IMG/VR virus record: IMGVR_UViG_3300030102_000684
Span: 1-21,175 of that record
From: a virus
Length of the DNA: 21,175 nt
Direction: 5' to 3' (one strand)
In this document: piece after piece, positions 14,308 to 20,863 of the stretch
Layout of the letters: each line of letters starts with the position of its first letter
Position numbering within the stretch: position 1 is the stretch's first letter
Notes under the pieces: generated by a model
What the model was told of the DNA's origin: nothing
Seen by the model: only the letters and a program-made list of their open reading frames with translations
The model's database searches: none
Program-made: the position numbers and the translations under genes

Positions 14308-16482
14308 ATGAACATTATAAAACTTGGCAATAAGAATAGGGATATGTCAGCCAATGAATTAGTCGATATGATTAGTCAGAAAGTCCCAGCCAGTGTACAA
14401 ATAGATGAACTAAAAAACACATTCCCACATGGAATTGTTCGGGGTGACGTGTTCACAATCGGGTCATTAGATGGAGAAGCTGGTAAGTCATTAAAGATAG
14501 ATATTAATCCCAGATCACCATATTTTATGAAGGGATCAGATTTCAATGGATCACAAGGAATCGGGGGTATTGTTAAGATATTGATGGAGGGTAGGGGTAT
14601 GCGCCTTCCTGAAATCAAAGAATTGTTCGGAAACTATCTGGATGATAATGCTCCTCCACCAGTTGATCAAGACATCCCACAAGAGCTTGGCATTACATTT
14701 AAAAGAGCTATTGATGTTAATACACCATACGACTCCGAACATTTATACCTGTCTGGTGATGGAGAAATCCTGTGTCGTGTTAGAAGATACAACATAAAAG
14801 ACAATGCTGGTAATCCAGTTATGGACAGTCATGGCAAGCCTAAGAAAGAGTTTAGACAGTTTACAGATTCACCATATCCAAGGATACCTGATGTAAGACC
14901 ATTGTATAATATACCTAACATTGTGGCTTCTGAGAAAGTTATATGGGTTGAGGGAGAGAAGTGTGCTGATGCTTTGAATGAGATTGGTTACACTGCTACC
15001 TGTACTATGGGGGGTGCAGGAATGTTATCTCGTAAGTCAGCTAGTCGTTTTGATTTTAGCCCATTACGAGACAAAGAACTAATTATATGGGGAGATAACG
15101 ACAACGCAGGTCGTAAGGTAGCTGAACTGGTTCAGGAACTGGCATTGAATGCAGGAGCTAAATCGGTTACTACATTAACTCCTCCCAGAGGTAAGCCAGA
15201 GGGATGGGATGCAGTTGATGCCATATCTGAGAGCTTTGATGTACAACATTTCTTAAACACAACAGTTAAGCATACCAAACGTAACATCAATTTACTGGAT
15301 GATAGTTTACTGGTCAGCAGATTCGAAGGGCAAGCACCCGAACAAAAGTTCTTAGTCGATGGCACATTTCCGTTAGGTGTGCCAATAATATTCTCTGCAG
15401 CAGGAGATGCTGGTAAAGGTATGATGACACTGGATCTAGCAATGAAAGTAGCATCGGGTCAGCCTTTAGCAGAGAGTTTTGGTAGCACTATAGGTGAATT
15501 TGGTAATGTTGTGATCTTTACAGCAGAGGATGATGAGTCGGAAATGCACAGGAGGATTGAGCGTTTAGATCCGAACAATTTAAGATTTTCGTACAGGCAT
15601 GAGCTTCGTGTGGTCTCATTACCTAACGTAGGAGGTGTGTTTCCAATACTTCAGGACACAAGAGATGGCTATAGTACCAGTGATGAGTTTGATAAACTTT
15701 ACGAACAAATCTTGCAAATGAATGATTTGAAATTGATTATCTTTGATCCGTTAGCATCATTTGTCCATGCAGATGTAAATGCAGATCCAGCAGCAGGAGC
15801 TGCCTTGACTGGTTTACTGGCACAAATAGGAACTGAAACTGGAGCTTCTGTGGTCATGTGTCACCATATGACTAAGGTTAAAGATGATACAATCATAAAT
15901 ACTCCTGAACAAGCAAGGTTGCTTATTCGTGGTACGTCAGCACTGGTTGATGGTGTCAGATGTGCTTTTGCACTATGGCAAGTTGATGAGGCTACTGGTC
16001 GTAGACGTTGCCAAGATATAGGCACAGAATATGAAAGAAACAGATGTTTTGATGGTGCAGTTGTTAAAAGTAATGGACCTGCTAACAGAAACATTAGACA
16101 TTTCGTCAGAAATAGTTACTCTGGATTATTAGAAGACAAGACAGAGGAGATTAAACGATTACACTCTGGCACAAACAGAGAGATTAAGAAAGATGCCTTG
16201 TTTTCTTGGATTGCAACCTGTGAAAGGGAGGGCAGAGCTTTGACACAACAGTCAGGAGCAGATGCAATAGGACAAAGATTAGCATCGGATCACGATGCAC
16301 CACAGGTCTTGCAGAACTTAACTCAACGAAGTATTGACGGAATTGTTCGGGAACTTATCAGAGAAGCACGGATTGGGAAGTATGCCTTCTCAACATCGGG
16401 TGGTCGTAAATGGCTCGGAACAACAGACGGGGTTATGTCTCGTGGTGAATACGAAGCTTCAACAGCAACGGATAATGTCTAA
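14308..16482 (+). CDS. Replicative primase-helicase (TOPRIM plus RepA/AAA_25-like ATPase)
   Basis: This 724-aa protein starts at ATG with GAGGA seven bases upstream. The N-terminal 110 residues resemble the start of phage primases (SPYFMKGSDFNGSQGIGGIV). The TOPRIM core is visible: VEGEK at 214-218 and WGDNDNAG with Asp263 and Asp265, which bind the catalytic metals for primer synthesis. The RecA-like ATPase half begins near 330, with Walker A SAAGDAGKGM (363-372) and Walker B LKLIIFDPLASF, then MCHHMTK. Gly rather than Ser/Thr follows the Walker A Lys. The fusion probably unwinds and primes at the phage fork. It carries four exact 9-mer words (14433, 14621, 15572, 16341). Its stop overlaps the next ORF's ATG. 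Confidence 0.9.
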   Translation: MNIIKLGNKNRDMSANELVDMISQKVPASVQIDELKNTFPHGIVRGDVFTIGSLDGEAGKSLKIDINPRSPYFMKGSDFNGSQGIGGIVKILMEGRGMRLPEIKELFGNYLDDNAPPPVDQDIPQELGITFKRAIDVNTPYDSEHLYLSGDGEILCRVRRYNIKDNAGNPVMDSHGKPKKEFRQFTDSPYPRIPDVRPLYNIPNIVASEKVIWVEGEKCADALNEIGYTATCTMGGAGMLSRKSASRFDFSPLRDKELIIWGDNDNAGRKVAELVQELALNAGAKSVTTLTPPRGKPEGWDAVDAISESFDVQHFLNTTVKHTKRNINLLDDSLLVSRFEGQAPEQKFLVDGTFPLGVPIIFSAAGDAGKGMMTLDLAMKVASGQPLAESFGSTIGEFGNVVIFTAEDDESEMHRRIERLDPNNLRFSYRHELRVVSLPNVGGVFPILQDTRDGYSTSDEFDKLYEQILQMNDLKLIIFDPLASFVHADVNADPAAGAALTGLLAQIGTETGASVVMCHHMTKVKDDTIINTPEQARLLIRGTSALVDGVRCAFALWQVDEATGRRRCQDIGTEYERNRCFDGAVVKSNGPANRNIRHFVRNSYSGLLEDKTEEIKRLHSGTNREIKKDALFSWIATCEREGRALTQQSGADAIGQRLASDHDAPQVLQNLTQRSIDGIVRELIREARIGKYAFSTSGGRKWLGTTDGVMSRGEYEASTATDNV

Positions 16483-16684
16483 GAAGTTTAGATACACTAA
16501 ACAATCCAAAAATTATAACGAATTACGCGCCTTCACAAAAAAGATATTAAAACAAAAAACTGTGCCAGATGAGTCCGAACAATTATTCGAAGACGATCCC
16601 AGAGCTGCCAAAGAAATCGAATATGGTCGAGTCATAAAAAAATCTACATATGTATTTTCAAAAAATATTTTAAGTGATTTATAA
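16475..16684 (+). CDS. Small basic hypothetical protein
   Basis: This 69-aa ORF overlaps the primase stop; an upstream ATG at 16334 in the same frame is less likely because it would add 47 residues read through the primase gene. The N-terminus is Lys-rich (MSKKFRYTKQSKNYNELRAF), followed by DESEQLFEDDP and KSTYVFSKNIL. No family is recognised. CGAACAATT at 16576 encodes SEQL and is followed by ATTCGA. It ends the replication run just ahead of a promoter. Confidence 0.62.
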   Translation: MSKKFRYTKQSKNYNELRAFTKKILKQKTVPDESEQLFEDDPRAAKEIEYGRVIKKSTYVFSKNILSDL

Positions 16685-16702
16685 AAAAATTTATTTTTAT
16701 TC

Positions 16703-16732
16703 TTGACATCTATGTAATGAATACCATATACA
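16703..16732 (+). promoter_or_regulatory. Sigma70-type promoter for the accessory module
   Basis: TTGACA at 16703-16708 is followed by TATACA at 16727-16732 (18-bp spacer; CATATA two bases earlier is an alternative -10). It lies in the 81-bp AT-rich gap after the small basic gene and points into the 78-aa ORF. An AGGAG ribosome site follows. Confidence 0.6.
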
Positions 16733-16741
16733 ACTATTATG

Positions 16742-16769
16742 AACTATCATAATAGGAGCAAGTAGATGA
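16742..16769 (+). repeat. Leader repeat, copy 1
   Basis: AACTATCAT (16742-16750) and AGGAGCAAGTAGATGA (16754-16769) include the ribosome site and ATG of the 78-aa ORF. Both blocks recur at 18493-18522 before another small gene, with spacers of 3 and 5 bases. This suggests a shared translation or regulatory leader. Confidence 0.6.
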
Positions 16770-17002
16770 AGTTTAAGAACAAAGACGTACAAAGAGTATA
16801 TGATCATGCACTTACTTTAAATCCAATGGATTTGCACGGATTAGGTACAACTTCTGCAACATTTCAAAGTGGTTATAAGTTCGGTTTAAATGGTCATATT
16901 GATGCTTATACAAAGTATGGCAAAGTTAAGAATACAAAATTATATGCAATTTATCATGCTGGTGTAGCTTTAGCTATGAGGGAGAAACGTGATGAAGTTT
17001 AA
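16766..17002 (+). CDS. Hypothetical 78-aa phage protein
   Basis: The gene starts at the ATG inside leader repeat copy 1, with AGGAG seven bases upstream. The protein has Gly/His/Tyr-rich middle sequence (FQSGYKFGLNGHIDAYTKYG) and a helical end (KLYAIYHAGVALAMREK). No family is recognised. It is the first gene after the 16703 promoter and overlaps the next ORF by 11 bases. It contains none of the AATTGTTCG words common in the flanking replication genes. Confidence 0.65.
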   Translation: MKFKNKDVQRVYDHALTLNPMDLHGLGTTSATFQSGYKFGLNGHIDAYTKYGKVKNTKLYAIYHAGVALAMREKRDEV

Positions 17003-17246
17003 AATCATATGGGACAAAAAGGATCAGCCAACTCTTGAGGAAGCTCAAGAGTTTGTTGGTGGTTGGGTTGAGTGTGTACGTTTGAGTAACGGAGATACTT
17101 TGCTTATTGATGAAGAGGGTAAGCTTAAAGGTAAGGAAGTTAATCAAACTGCTACTATGCACTTTGTAGCTAGTTATGGCATGACAGACGTTATTGCAGG
17201 AGATGCCATGTTGATTGCAAAAGGAGCAAATACAAAATGGAAATAA
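16992..17246 (+). CDS. DUF3846-like phage protein
   Basis: This 84-aa protein starts at ATG 16992, well spaced from GGGAG (16980-16984); the adjacent GTG at 16989 is less likely. The pattern LEEAQEFVGGWVECVRLSNG, then DEEGKLKGKEVNQTAT and DVIAGDAMLIAKG matches what I recall of DUF3846, a small phage and host family with an alpha/beta fold and unknown role. The stop overlaps the 407-aa gene start. Family assignment is by eye. Confidence 0.72.
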   Translation: MKFKIIWDKKDQPTLEEAQEFVGGWVECVRLSNGDTLLIDEEGKLKGKEVNQTATMHFVASYGMTDVIAGDAMLIAKGANTKWK

Positions 17247-18460
17247 ATGATAAGCCATTGATGGCAAGTGAAATCATTGGTGCTTTGGGTCAGCCTAAAA
17301 GAGCCATTGCACATTTTAAAAGTGGATCTATTGCAGAGGGCAAAGCTAGAGAAACTCAATCTATGCTTGTTAATGCACAGAAGTTTAAGGTCTCTAATAA
17401 GCTTATAGATCATGCAGGAGAGGCATCTATGTCTAAGCCTCATGTATTGCTTGAGATGATTAAAACTGCAATACCACCATTTAAGAATATGTTTATAGAA
17501 TGGGATGAACATCATCGTGTTCATCTTTTAAAAAATCTTTATCATAAATATTTGCCACAATATGTGGGCAAGATCGAAGAGCCTAAAGATTATTTAGATC
17601 GTATTGGTTATCACATATATGAGTATGAACATCCAAGTGGGGATAGTTGGTATATGTATGATATGTGGTGCATGATTGATGGTAAATGGTTTTGTTCTCC
17701 ATTGTCTTCCGTTGTTCGTAATGAAGAAGAATGGGATATGAATATTGCCTTTTCTAATTATGTTATGAAAGAGCAGGCATCAAGAGAATTACCTACTGAT
17801 ACTAGAAACTTAATGATGGATTCAGAAGTCTTTATAAAAGAAGTTGCACATCAAAGTATTAAGATTATTGGGCATCCTTATTCTTTGGCACATTTTAATG
17901 ACAGTGATAAGTTGTTTAGGGCAAAGTCATTAGATCATAATCGTGATGAATATAAGTTAATGCTCGATATTTATTCGAGGTTTACCACTGTGCAAAGTAG
18001 AGCCATGCACTGGCTTATTCCAAAGGAGAAATTTAAGCAAGGTTGGGATAATGATGAGATGGCAGAACTTTCTAAAACTCATTTGTCATTAATTCAAGGT
18101 GGTGACGTTAGGTTTATCGTTAGTGTGCTTTCTATCCTTAATTACGATTTAATCGTCAAGGAGACACAGAAACCTGCTGATCATAAGGTAAAGCACGTCA
18201 GATTTGGAAGAAGTGTCCCTACGAATGAATATAGCCTTTTAAATATAGAATTACCTAAACCTAGAGGTAAGACTGTTTATGAAAAGATATTTACAGGTCA
18301 AGGCACTCCTAAGAAGTGGCATATGAGACGTGGGCATTGGAGACGTTATCGTGACAAGGATGGCAATGTAACCAAAAGGATTTGGATTGATCAATGTGAA
18401 GCAGGTAGCAAAGAGCATGGTCAAAAGGTTAAAGATTATAATTTGCAAAAAAGCAGTTGA
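17237..18460 (+). CDS. Unknown 407-aa phage protein with basic RRGHWRRY C-terminal motif
   Basis: The ATG at 17237 follows AAGGAG (17221-17226) and overlaps the previous stop. Residues 1-60 are Ala/Lys/Ser-rich helices. The middle has aromatic-rich segments (YHIYEYEHPSGDSWYMYDMW and CMIDGKWFCSP), then long helices (about 170-310). The C-terminus is basic: KKWHMRRGHWRRYRDKDGN followed by RIWIDQCEAGSKEHGQ (about 355-395). A His-x-x-x-Gly-His-Trp-Arg type motif followed by a Trp strand is common at the ends of many uncharacterised phage and plasmid proteins; its function is unknown to me. No AATTGTTCG word is present in 1.2 kb. A nucleic-acid-binding or host-takeover role is possible but not shown. 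Confidence 0.75.
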   Translation: MEINDKPLMASEIIGALGQPKRAIAHFKSGSIAEGKARETQSMLVNAQKFKVSNKLIDHAGEASMSKPHVLLEMIKTAIPPFKNMFIEWDEHHRVHLLKNLYHKYLPQYVGKIEEPKDYLDRIGYHIYEYEHPSGDSWYMYDMWCMIDGKWFCSPLSSVVRNEEEWDMNIAFSNYVMKEQASRELPTDTRNLMMDSEVFIKEVAHQSIKIIGHPYSLAHFNDSDKLFRAKSLDHNRDEYKLMLDIYSRFTTVQSRAMHWLIPKEKFKQGWDNDEMAELSKTHLSLIQGGDVRFIVSVLSILNYDLIVKETQKPADHKVKHVRFGRSVPTNEYSLLNIELPKPRGKTVYEKIFTGQGTPKKWHMRRGHWRRYRDKDGNVTKRIWIDQCEAGSKEHGQKVKDYNLQKSS

Positions 18461-18485
18461 CTATGCAATCAATGCAATGTAACAA
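18457..18485 (+). promoter_or_regulatory. Weak candidate promoter before the 59-aa gene
   Basis: TTGACT (18457-18462) with a poor TAACAA at 17-bp spacing (18480-18485) lies in the gap after the 407-aa gene, upstream of leader repeat copy 2. The -10 match is weak, so this is only suggestive. Confidence 0.25.
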
Positions 18486-18492
18486 TATCAAA

Positions 18493-18522
18493 AACTATCA
18501 TTTAAAAGGAGCAAGTAGATGA
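18493..18522 (+). repeat. Leader repeat, copy 2
   Basis: AACTATCAT (18493-18501) and the 16-base AGGAGCAAGTAGATGA (18507-18522) repeat the leader at 16742-16769, again ending in the ATG of a small gene. Confidence 0.6.
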
Positions 18523-18698
18523 GTAGATATAAAGATCAGATGATAGGAGTGATGGAAGAGTTTTACTCCTATCTTAATGATGATGGTATGACGAATGAGC
18601 AAGCCATTGCCAAAATTAAACAATCTCATGGTGAGCATTGGGAAGAATTTGTTCGTGATGAGATCAAACGTGAGGAGCAAGAATATGGGGGAGTATGA
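18519..18698 (+). CDS. Small acidic helical protein, 59 aa
   Basis: ATG 18519 sits in leader repeat copy 2 behind AGGAG. The protein (MSRYKDQMIGVMEEF then YLNDDGMTNEQAIAKIKQSH and EFVRDEIKREEQEYGGV) is acidic and mainly helical. No family is recognised. Its last codons supply the ribosome site of the zinc-ribbon gene, which overlaps it by 14 bases. Strong leader and coupling make it likely real despite its size. Confidence 0.62.
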   Translation: MSRYKDQMIGVMEEFYSYLNDDGMTNEQAIAKIKQSHGEHWEEFVRDEIKREEQEYGGV

Positions 18699-18810
18699 GT
18701 GTATAGATTGCAATGAAATGTATCACTTGGATGAGCCACCTGAAGGCTATTCAATTTGTTGGGATTGTAGAGAGGAGAGGAAAAATGCGACCACTAGTGA
18801 AGAGAATTGA
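18685..18810 (+). CDS. Tiny zinc-ribbon protein, 41 aa
   Basis: ATG 18685 has GAGGAG (18672-18677) seven bases upstream, better than the in-frame ATG at 18595 which would read through the previous gene. Cys pairs C6-x2-C9 and C25-x2-C28 (ECIDCNEMYHL...SICWDCREE) form a compact zinc ribbon. It overlaps both neighbours. Such small ribbons occur in phages as nucleic-acid or protein adaptors; no specific role is indicated. Confidence 0.65.
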   Translation: MGEYECIDCNEMYHLDEPPEGYSICWDCREERKNATTSEEN

Positions 18811-19201
18811 CATGGCATTGCACATACAAGAGTTGTGTGCAAAGCATAATATTACTGTAACTTATCAATCGCTTGATGATGAGATTCCAAGGTATTATGC
18901 TAATCCTAGTAGAAAGCATATTCATATTAGACCAACTAAGAACACAGGTTATTATGTTTCTGCTTTGCATGAGATTGGACATATACTTGGAGATGATCAA
19001 ACTTACAATAATACTGTAAAGGAGAGAGAAATTGGTGCATGGATTTGGGCAATGCTTAATGCAAAAGTTTGGACAGATACGGCAGATCGTGTCATGGCAA
19101 GGGCTTTATCGTCTTATGGTGTCAGTGAAGAGAAGAGTAGGGAGATCCAACAAAGATGGAATCCCTGCCACAGAGACGATGAAGAACAAATCGCAGTTTA
19201 A
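18785..19201 (+). CDS. Small HExxH metallopeptidase-like protein
   Basis: The ATG at 18785 has AGGAGAGG just upstream and gives 138 aa; a longer in-frame ATG at 18713 adds 24 residues inside the zinc-ribbon gene and is unlikely, and ATG 18812 is a second alternative. HEIGH at residues 62-66 (SALHEIGHILGDD) is a classic HExxH zinc site. A downstream Glu in VKEREIGAWIWAM (about 80-82) could be the third ligand. The helix after it (ARALSSYGVSEEKSREIQQR) fits compact phage and ImmA/IrrE-like peptidases. The substrate is unknown; cleavage of a host or phage regulator is one inference. It lies in the motif-free accessory module. Confidence 0.75.
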   Translation: MRPLVKRIDMALHIQELCAKHNITVTYQSLDDEIPRYYANPSRKHIHIRPTKNTGYYVSALHEIGHILGDDQTYNNTVKEREIGAWIWAMLNAKVWTDTADRVMARALSSYGVSEEKSREIQQRWNPCHRDDEEQIAV

Positions 19202-19316
19202 TAAAATCTTTATGAGGAATTTAATTGCTCATATCAACAATGCAACTCCCACTAGGGAGTTGTCTTTGTTTGAAAAGGTGTATGTAAAGATCATCAAACT
19301 ATTTCGAGGATTATAA
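19179..19316 (+). CDS. Possible 45-aa protein
   Basis: From ATG 19179 (overlapping the metallopeptidase end) the ORF reads MKNKSQFNKIFMRNLIAHIN to a basic, hydrophobic end (FEKVYVKIIKLFRGL). The longer ORF from 19032 is a shadow of the peptidase gene. The ribosome site is weak, but the stop joins the next ATG as TAATG, which favours a real gene. A short amphipathic membrane-active peptide is conceivable. Confidence 0.45.
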   Translation: MKNKSQFNKIFMRNLIAHINNATPTRELSLFEKVYVKIIKLFRGL

Positions 19317-19477
19317 TGAAACATAAGAAAAACAAATGGTCTAAAAAAGAAATTAAAAATTATATGGATAAAATTGAACAAGATAGGTGGGAGTTGGCTT
19401 ATCGTTTTCTCAGTAGAATTAATAAAAGATCTAAACCCCTACCACAAGAATTTTTTATTCTAGAGACAGATAGATGA
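19316..19477 (+). CDS. Small basic protein, 53 aa
   Basis: ATG 19316 shares its A with the preceding TAA; CGAGGA (19305-19310) provides a ribosome site. The product (MKHKKNKWSKKEIKNYMDKI then EQDRWELAYRFLSRINKRSK) is Lys/Arg-rich and helical. No family is recognised. It ends in an ATGA overlap with the next tiny gene, as expected for coupled phage genes. Confidence 0.58.
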   Translation: MKHKKNKWSKKEIKNYMDKIEQDRWELAYRFLSRINKRSKPLPQEFFILETDR

Positions 19478-19602
19478 AACATAAAGATACATTATCAAAA
19501 ACCCATTCTACGTCTCGTAAATGGGAAAAGAGCATGAAGAAAAGAACTAAAAAGTCACAACGACAATTAGATAAAAAGGTAGCTAAATATGATCGATATT
19601 AA
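19474..19602 (+). CDS. Tiny Lys/Arg-rich protein, 42 aa
   Basis: It starts in an ATGA overlap with the 53-aa gene and overlaps the methyltransferase start by 14 bases. The sequence is MKHKDTLSKTHSTSRKWEKS then MKKRTKKSQRQLDKKVAKYD, very basic. It begins MKHK like its upstream neighbour. It could bind nucleic acid. Evidence is position and coupling only. Confidence 0.5.
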   Translation: MKHKDTLSKTHSTSRKWEKSMKKRTKKSQRQLDKKVAKYDRY

Positions 19603-20863
19603 GATCGGGGATTGTAGAGAAAAGCTTAAGGAATTACCGAACAATTTCTTTCATACAGTTATTACATCACCACCATACTGGGGTTTACGAGATTATGGAA
19701 CTGGTAAATGGATCGGAGGAGATCCAAATTGTTCGCATATTGCTGGTAAATCCCGTAATGATGCTGATCGGGAGTTTGGTACAAAAGAGACATTAACTGT
19801 ACAGTATCGTGACGTTTGTAAGGATTGTGGTGCAGTCAGGGAAGATAATCAGATAGGTATGGAAGCTAGCCCTGAAGAGTATGTCCGTAAAATTGTTCGT
19901 ACTTTTCAGGAGGTCAAACGGGTGCTTCGTGATGATGGAACTCTTTGGCTCAACTTGGGAGATAGCTATTCTAGTGGTGGCAGAACATCAACAACTAATC
20001 AAACTGTTAGAGGAGATAAGGATTACGGGGTCACTAGACCTCCCGTATCGGGCAGTATAAAGCCAAAAGATCTCGTAGGCATACCTTGGAGGGTAGCACT
20101 GGCACTTCAGGAGGATGGATGGTATCTCAGGCAGGATATTATATGGCACAAACCTAATCCTATGCCTGAAAGCGTGAAGGATAGATGCACGAAGGCACAT
20201 GAGTATATATTTTTGTTGTCTAAGTCAGATCAATATTACTACGACAGTCAAGCCATTATGGAAGAAGCACAAGACTGGGGAACTCGTGATCGTGCTAATG
20301 GTAAGTATCACAATGAGGGAACTGGATTAAATCCACATACTGGTCTTGAGAAGTCATATACTCACAGGAATAAAAGAAGTGTGTGGACTGTACCAGTTAA
20401 GCCATATCACGATGCTCATTTTGCAGTATTTCCAACTACTTTAATAGAACCAGCGATTCTTGCTGGTTGTCCTCCGAAGATTTGTTCGGAGTGTGGGACT
20501 CCATATGAACGAGAAATGGTGACAATCGAAGTCCCTGAACGGGAAACTAGGGACAATATGGTCGGTGTTATACCAAAAAGAGATAAAACCAGCCGTATGA
20601 ATAGCAAAGATATGAAGCCATTGATACAGGAGGACAGGGGATTTACGAAAAATTGTTCGTGTTCAGGAAGCCAGACATCTGCTGGTCGAGTGCTTGATCC
20701 ATTCGGTGGGTCAGGTACGACTGCACTGGTAGCTGATCGACATGGCAGAGATGCTACGATTATAGAACTTAATCAAAAGTATGTGGATATAGCTGAGAAT
20801 AGGCTAGGTTCAGATGCACCTTTATTTACAGAAATCAAAAGGGAGGTTGTAAATGAAAGCTAA
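19589..20863 (+). CDS. DNA methyltransferase, beta-class (TSPPYW), N4-cytosine or N6-adenine
   Basis: This 424-aa protein starts at ATG with AAGGT upstream. The N-terminal GDCREKL and catalytic TSPPYWGLRDYG (Ser-Pro-Pro-Tyr at 27-30) come first, and the SAM-binding motif VLDPFGGSGTTALVADRHGR (Gly373 to Gly376) comes last, the circularly arranged beta class. Cys clusters in between (VCKDCGA; ICSECGT; NCSCSG) suggest zinc-binding target-recognition inserts. No restriction endonuclease lies nearby, so it is probably a solitary phage enzyme that protects phage DNA or modifies regulatory sites. SPPY-type enzymes can methylate cytosine N4 or adenine N6; the target is not predictable. The gene contains four exact copies of the AATTGTTCG word. 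Confidence 0.92.
   Translation: MIDIKIGDCREKLKELPNNFFHTVITSPPYWGLRDYGTGKWIGGDPNCSHIAGKSRNDADREFGTKETLTVQYRDVCKDCGAVREDNQIGMEASPEEYVRKIVRTFQEVKRVLRDDGTLWLNLGDSYSSGGRTSTTNQTVRGDKDYGVTRPPVSGSIKPKDLVGIPWRVALALQEDGWYLRQDIIWHKPNPMPESVKDRCTKAHEYIFLLSKSDQYYYDSQAIMEEAQDWGTRDRANGKYHNEGTGLNPHTGLEKSYTHRNKRSVWTVPVKPYHDAHFAVFPTTLIEPAILAGCPPKICSECGTPYEREMVTIEVPERETRDNMVGVIPKRDKTSRMNSKDMKPLIQEDRGFTKNCSCSGSQTSAGRVLDPFGGSGTTALVADRHGRDATIIELNQKYVDIAENRLGSDAPLFTEIKREVVNES

Noticed and set aside
14304-14309. TATAAT overlapping the primase start codon as a -10 box
   Set aside because: No -35 element at suitable spacing, and transcription would start inside the coding sequence; it arises from the ATA-rich leader and ATG.
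16681-16700. AT-rich imperfect inverted repeat (ATAAAAAAATTT...) as a terminator
   Set aside because: The arms are not truly complementary and contain no G-C pairs; more likely simple AT-rich promoter-upstream DNA.
16974-17524. Two minus-strand frames across the DUF3846-like and 407-aa genes
   Set aside because: No ribosome sites. The + strand ORFs have good ribosome sites, coupled junctions and family-like patterns.
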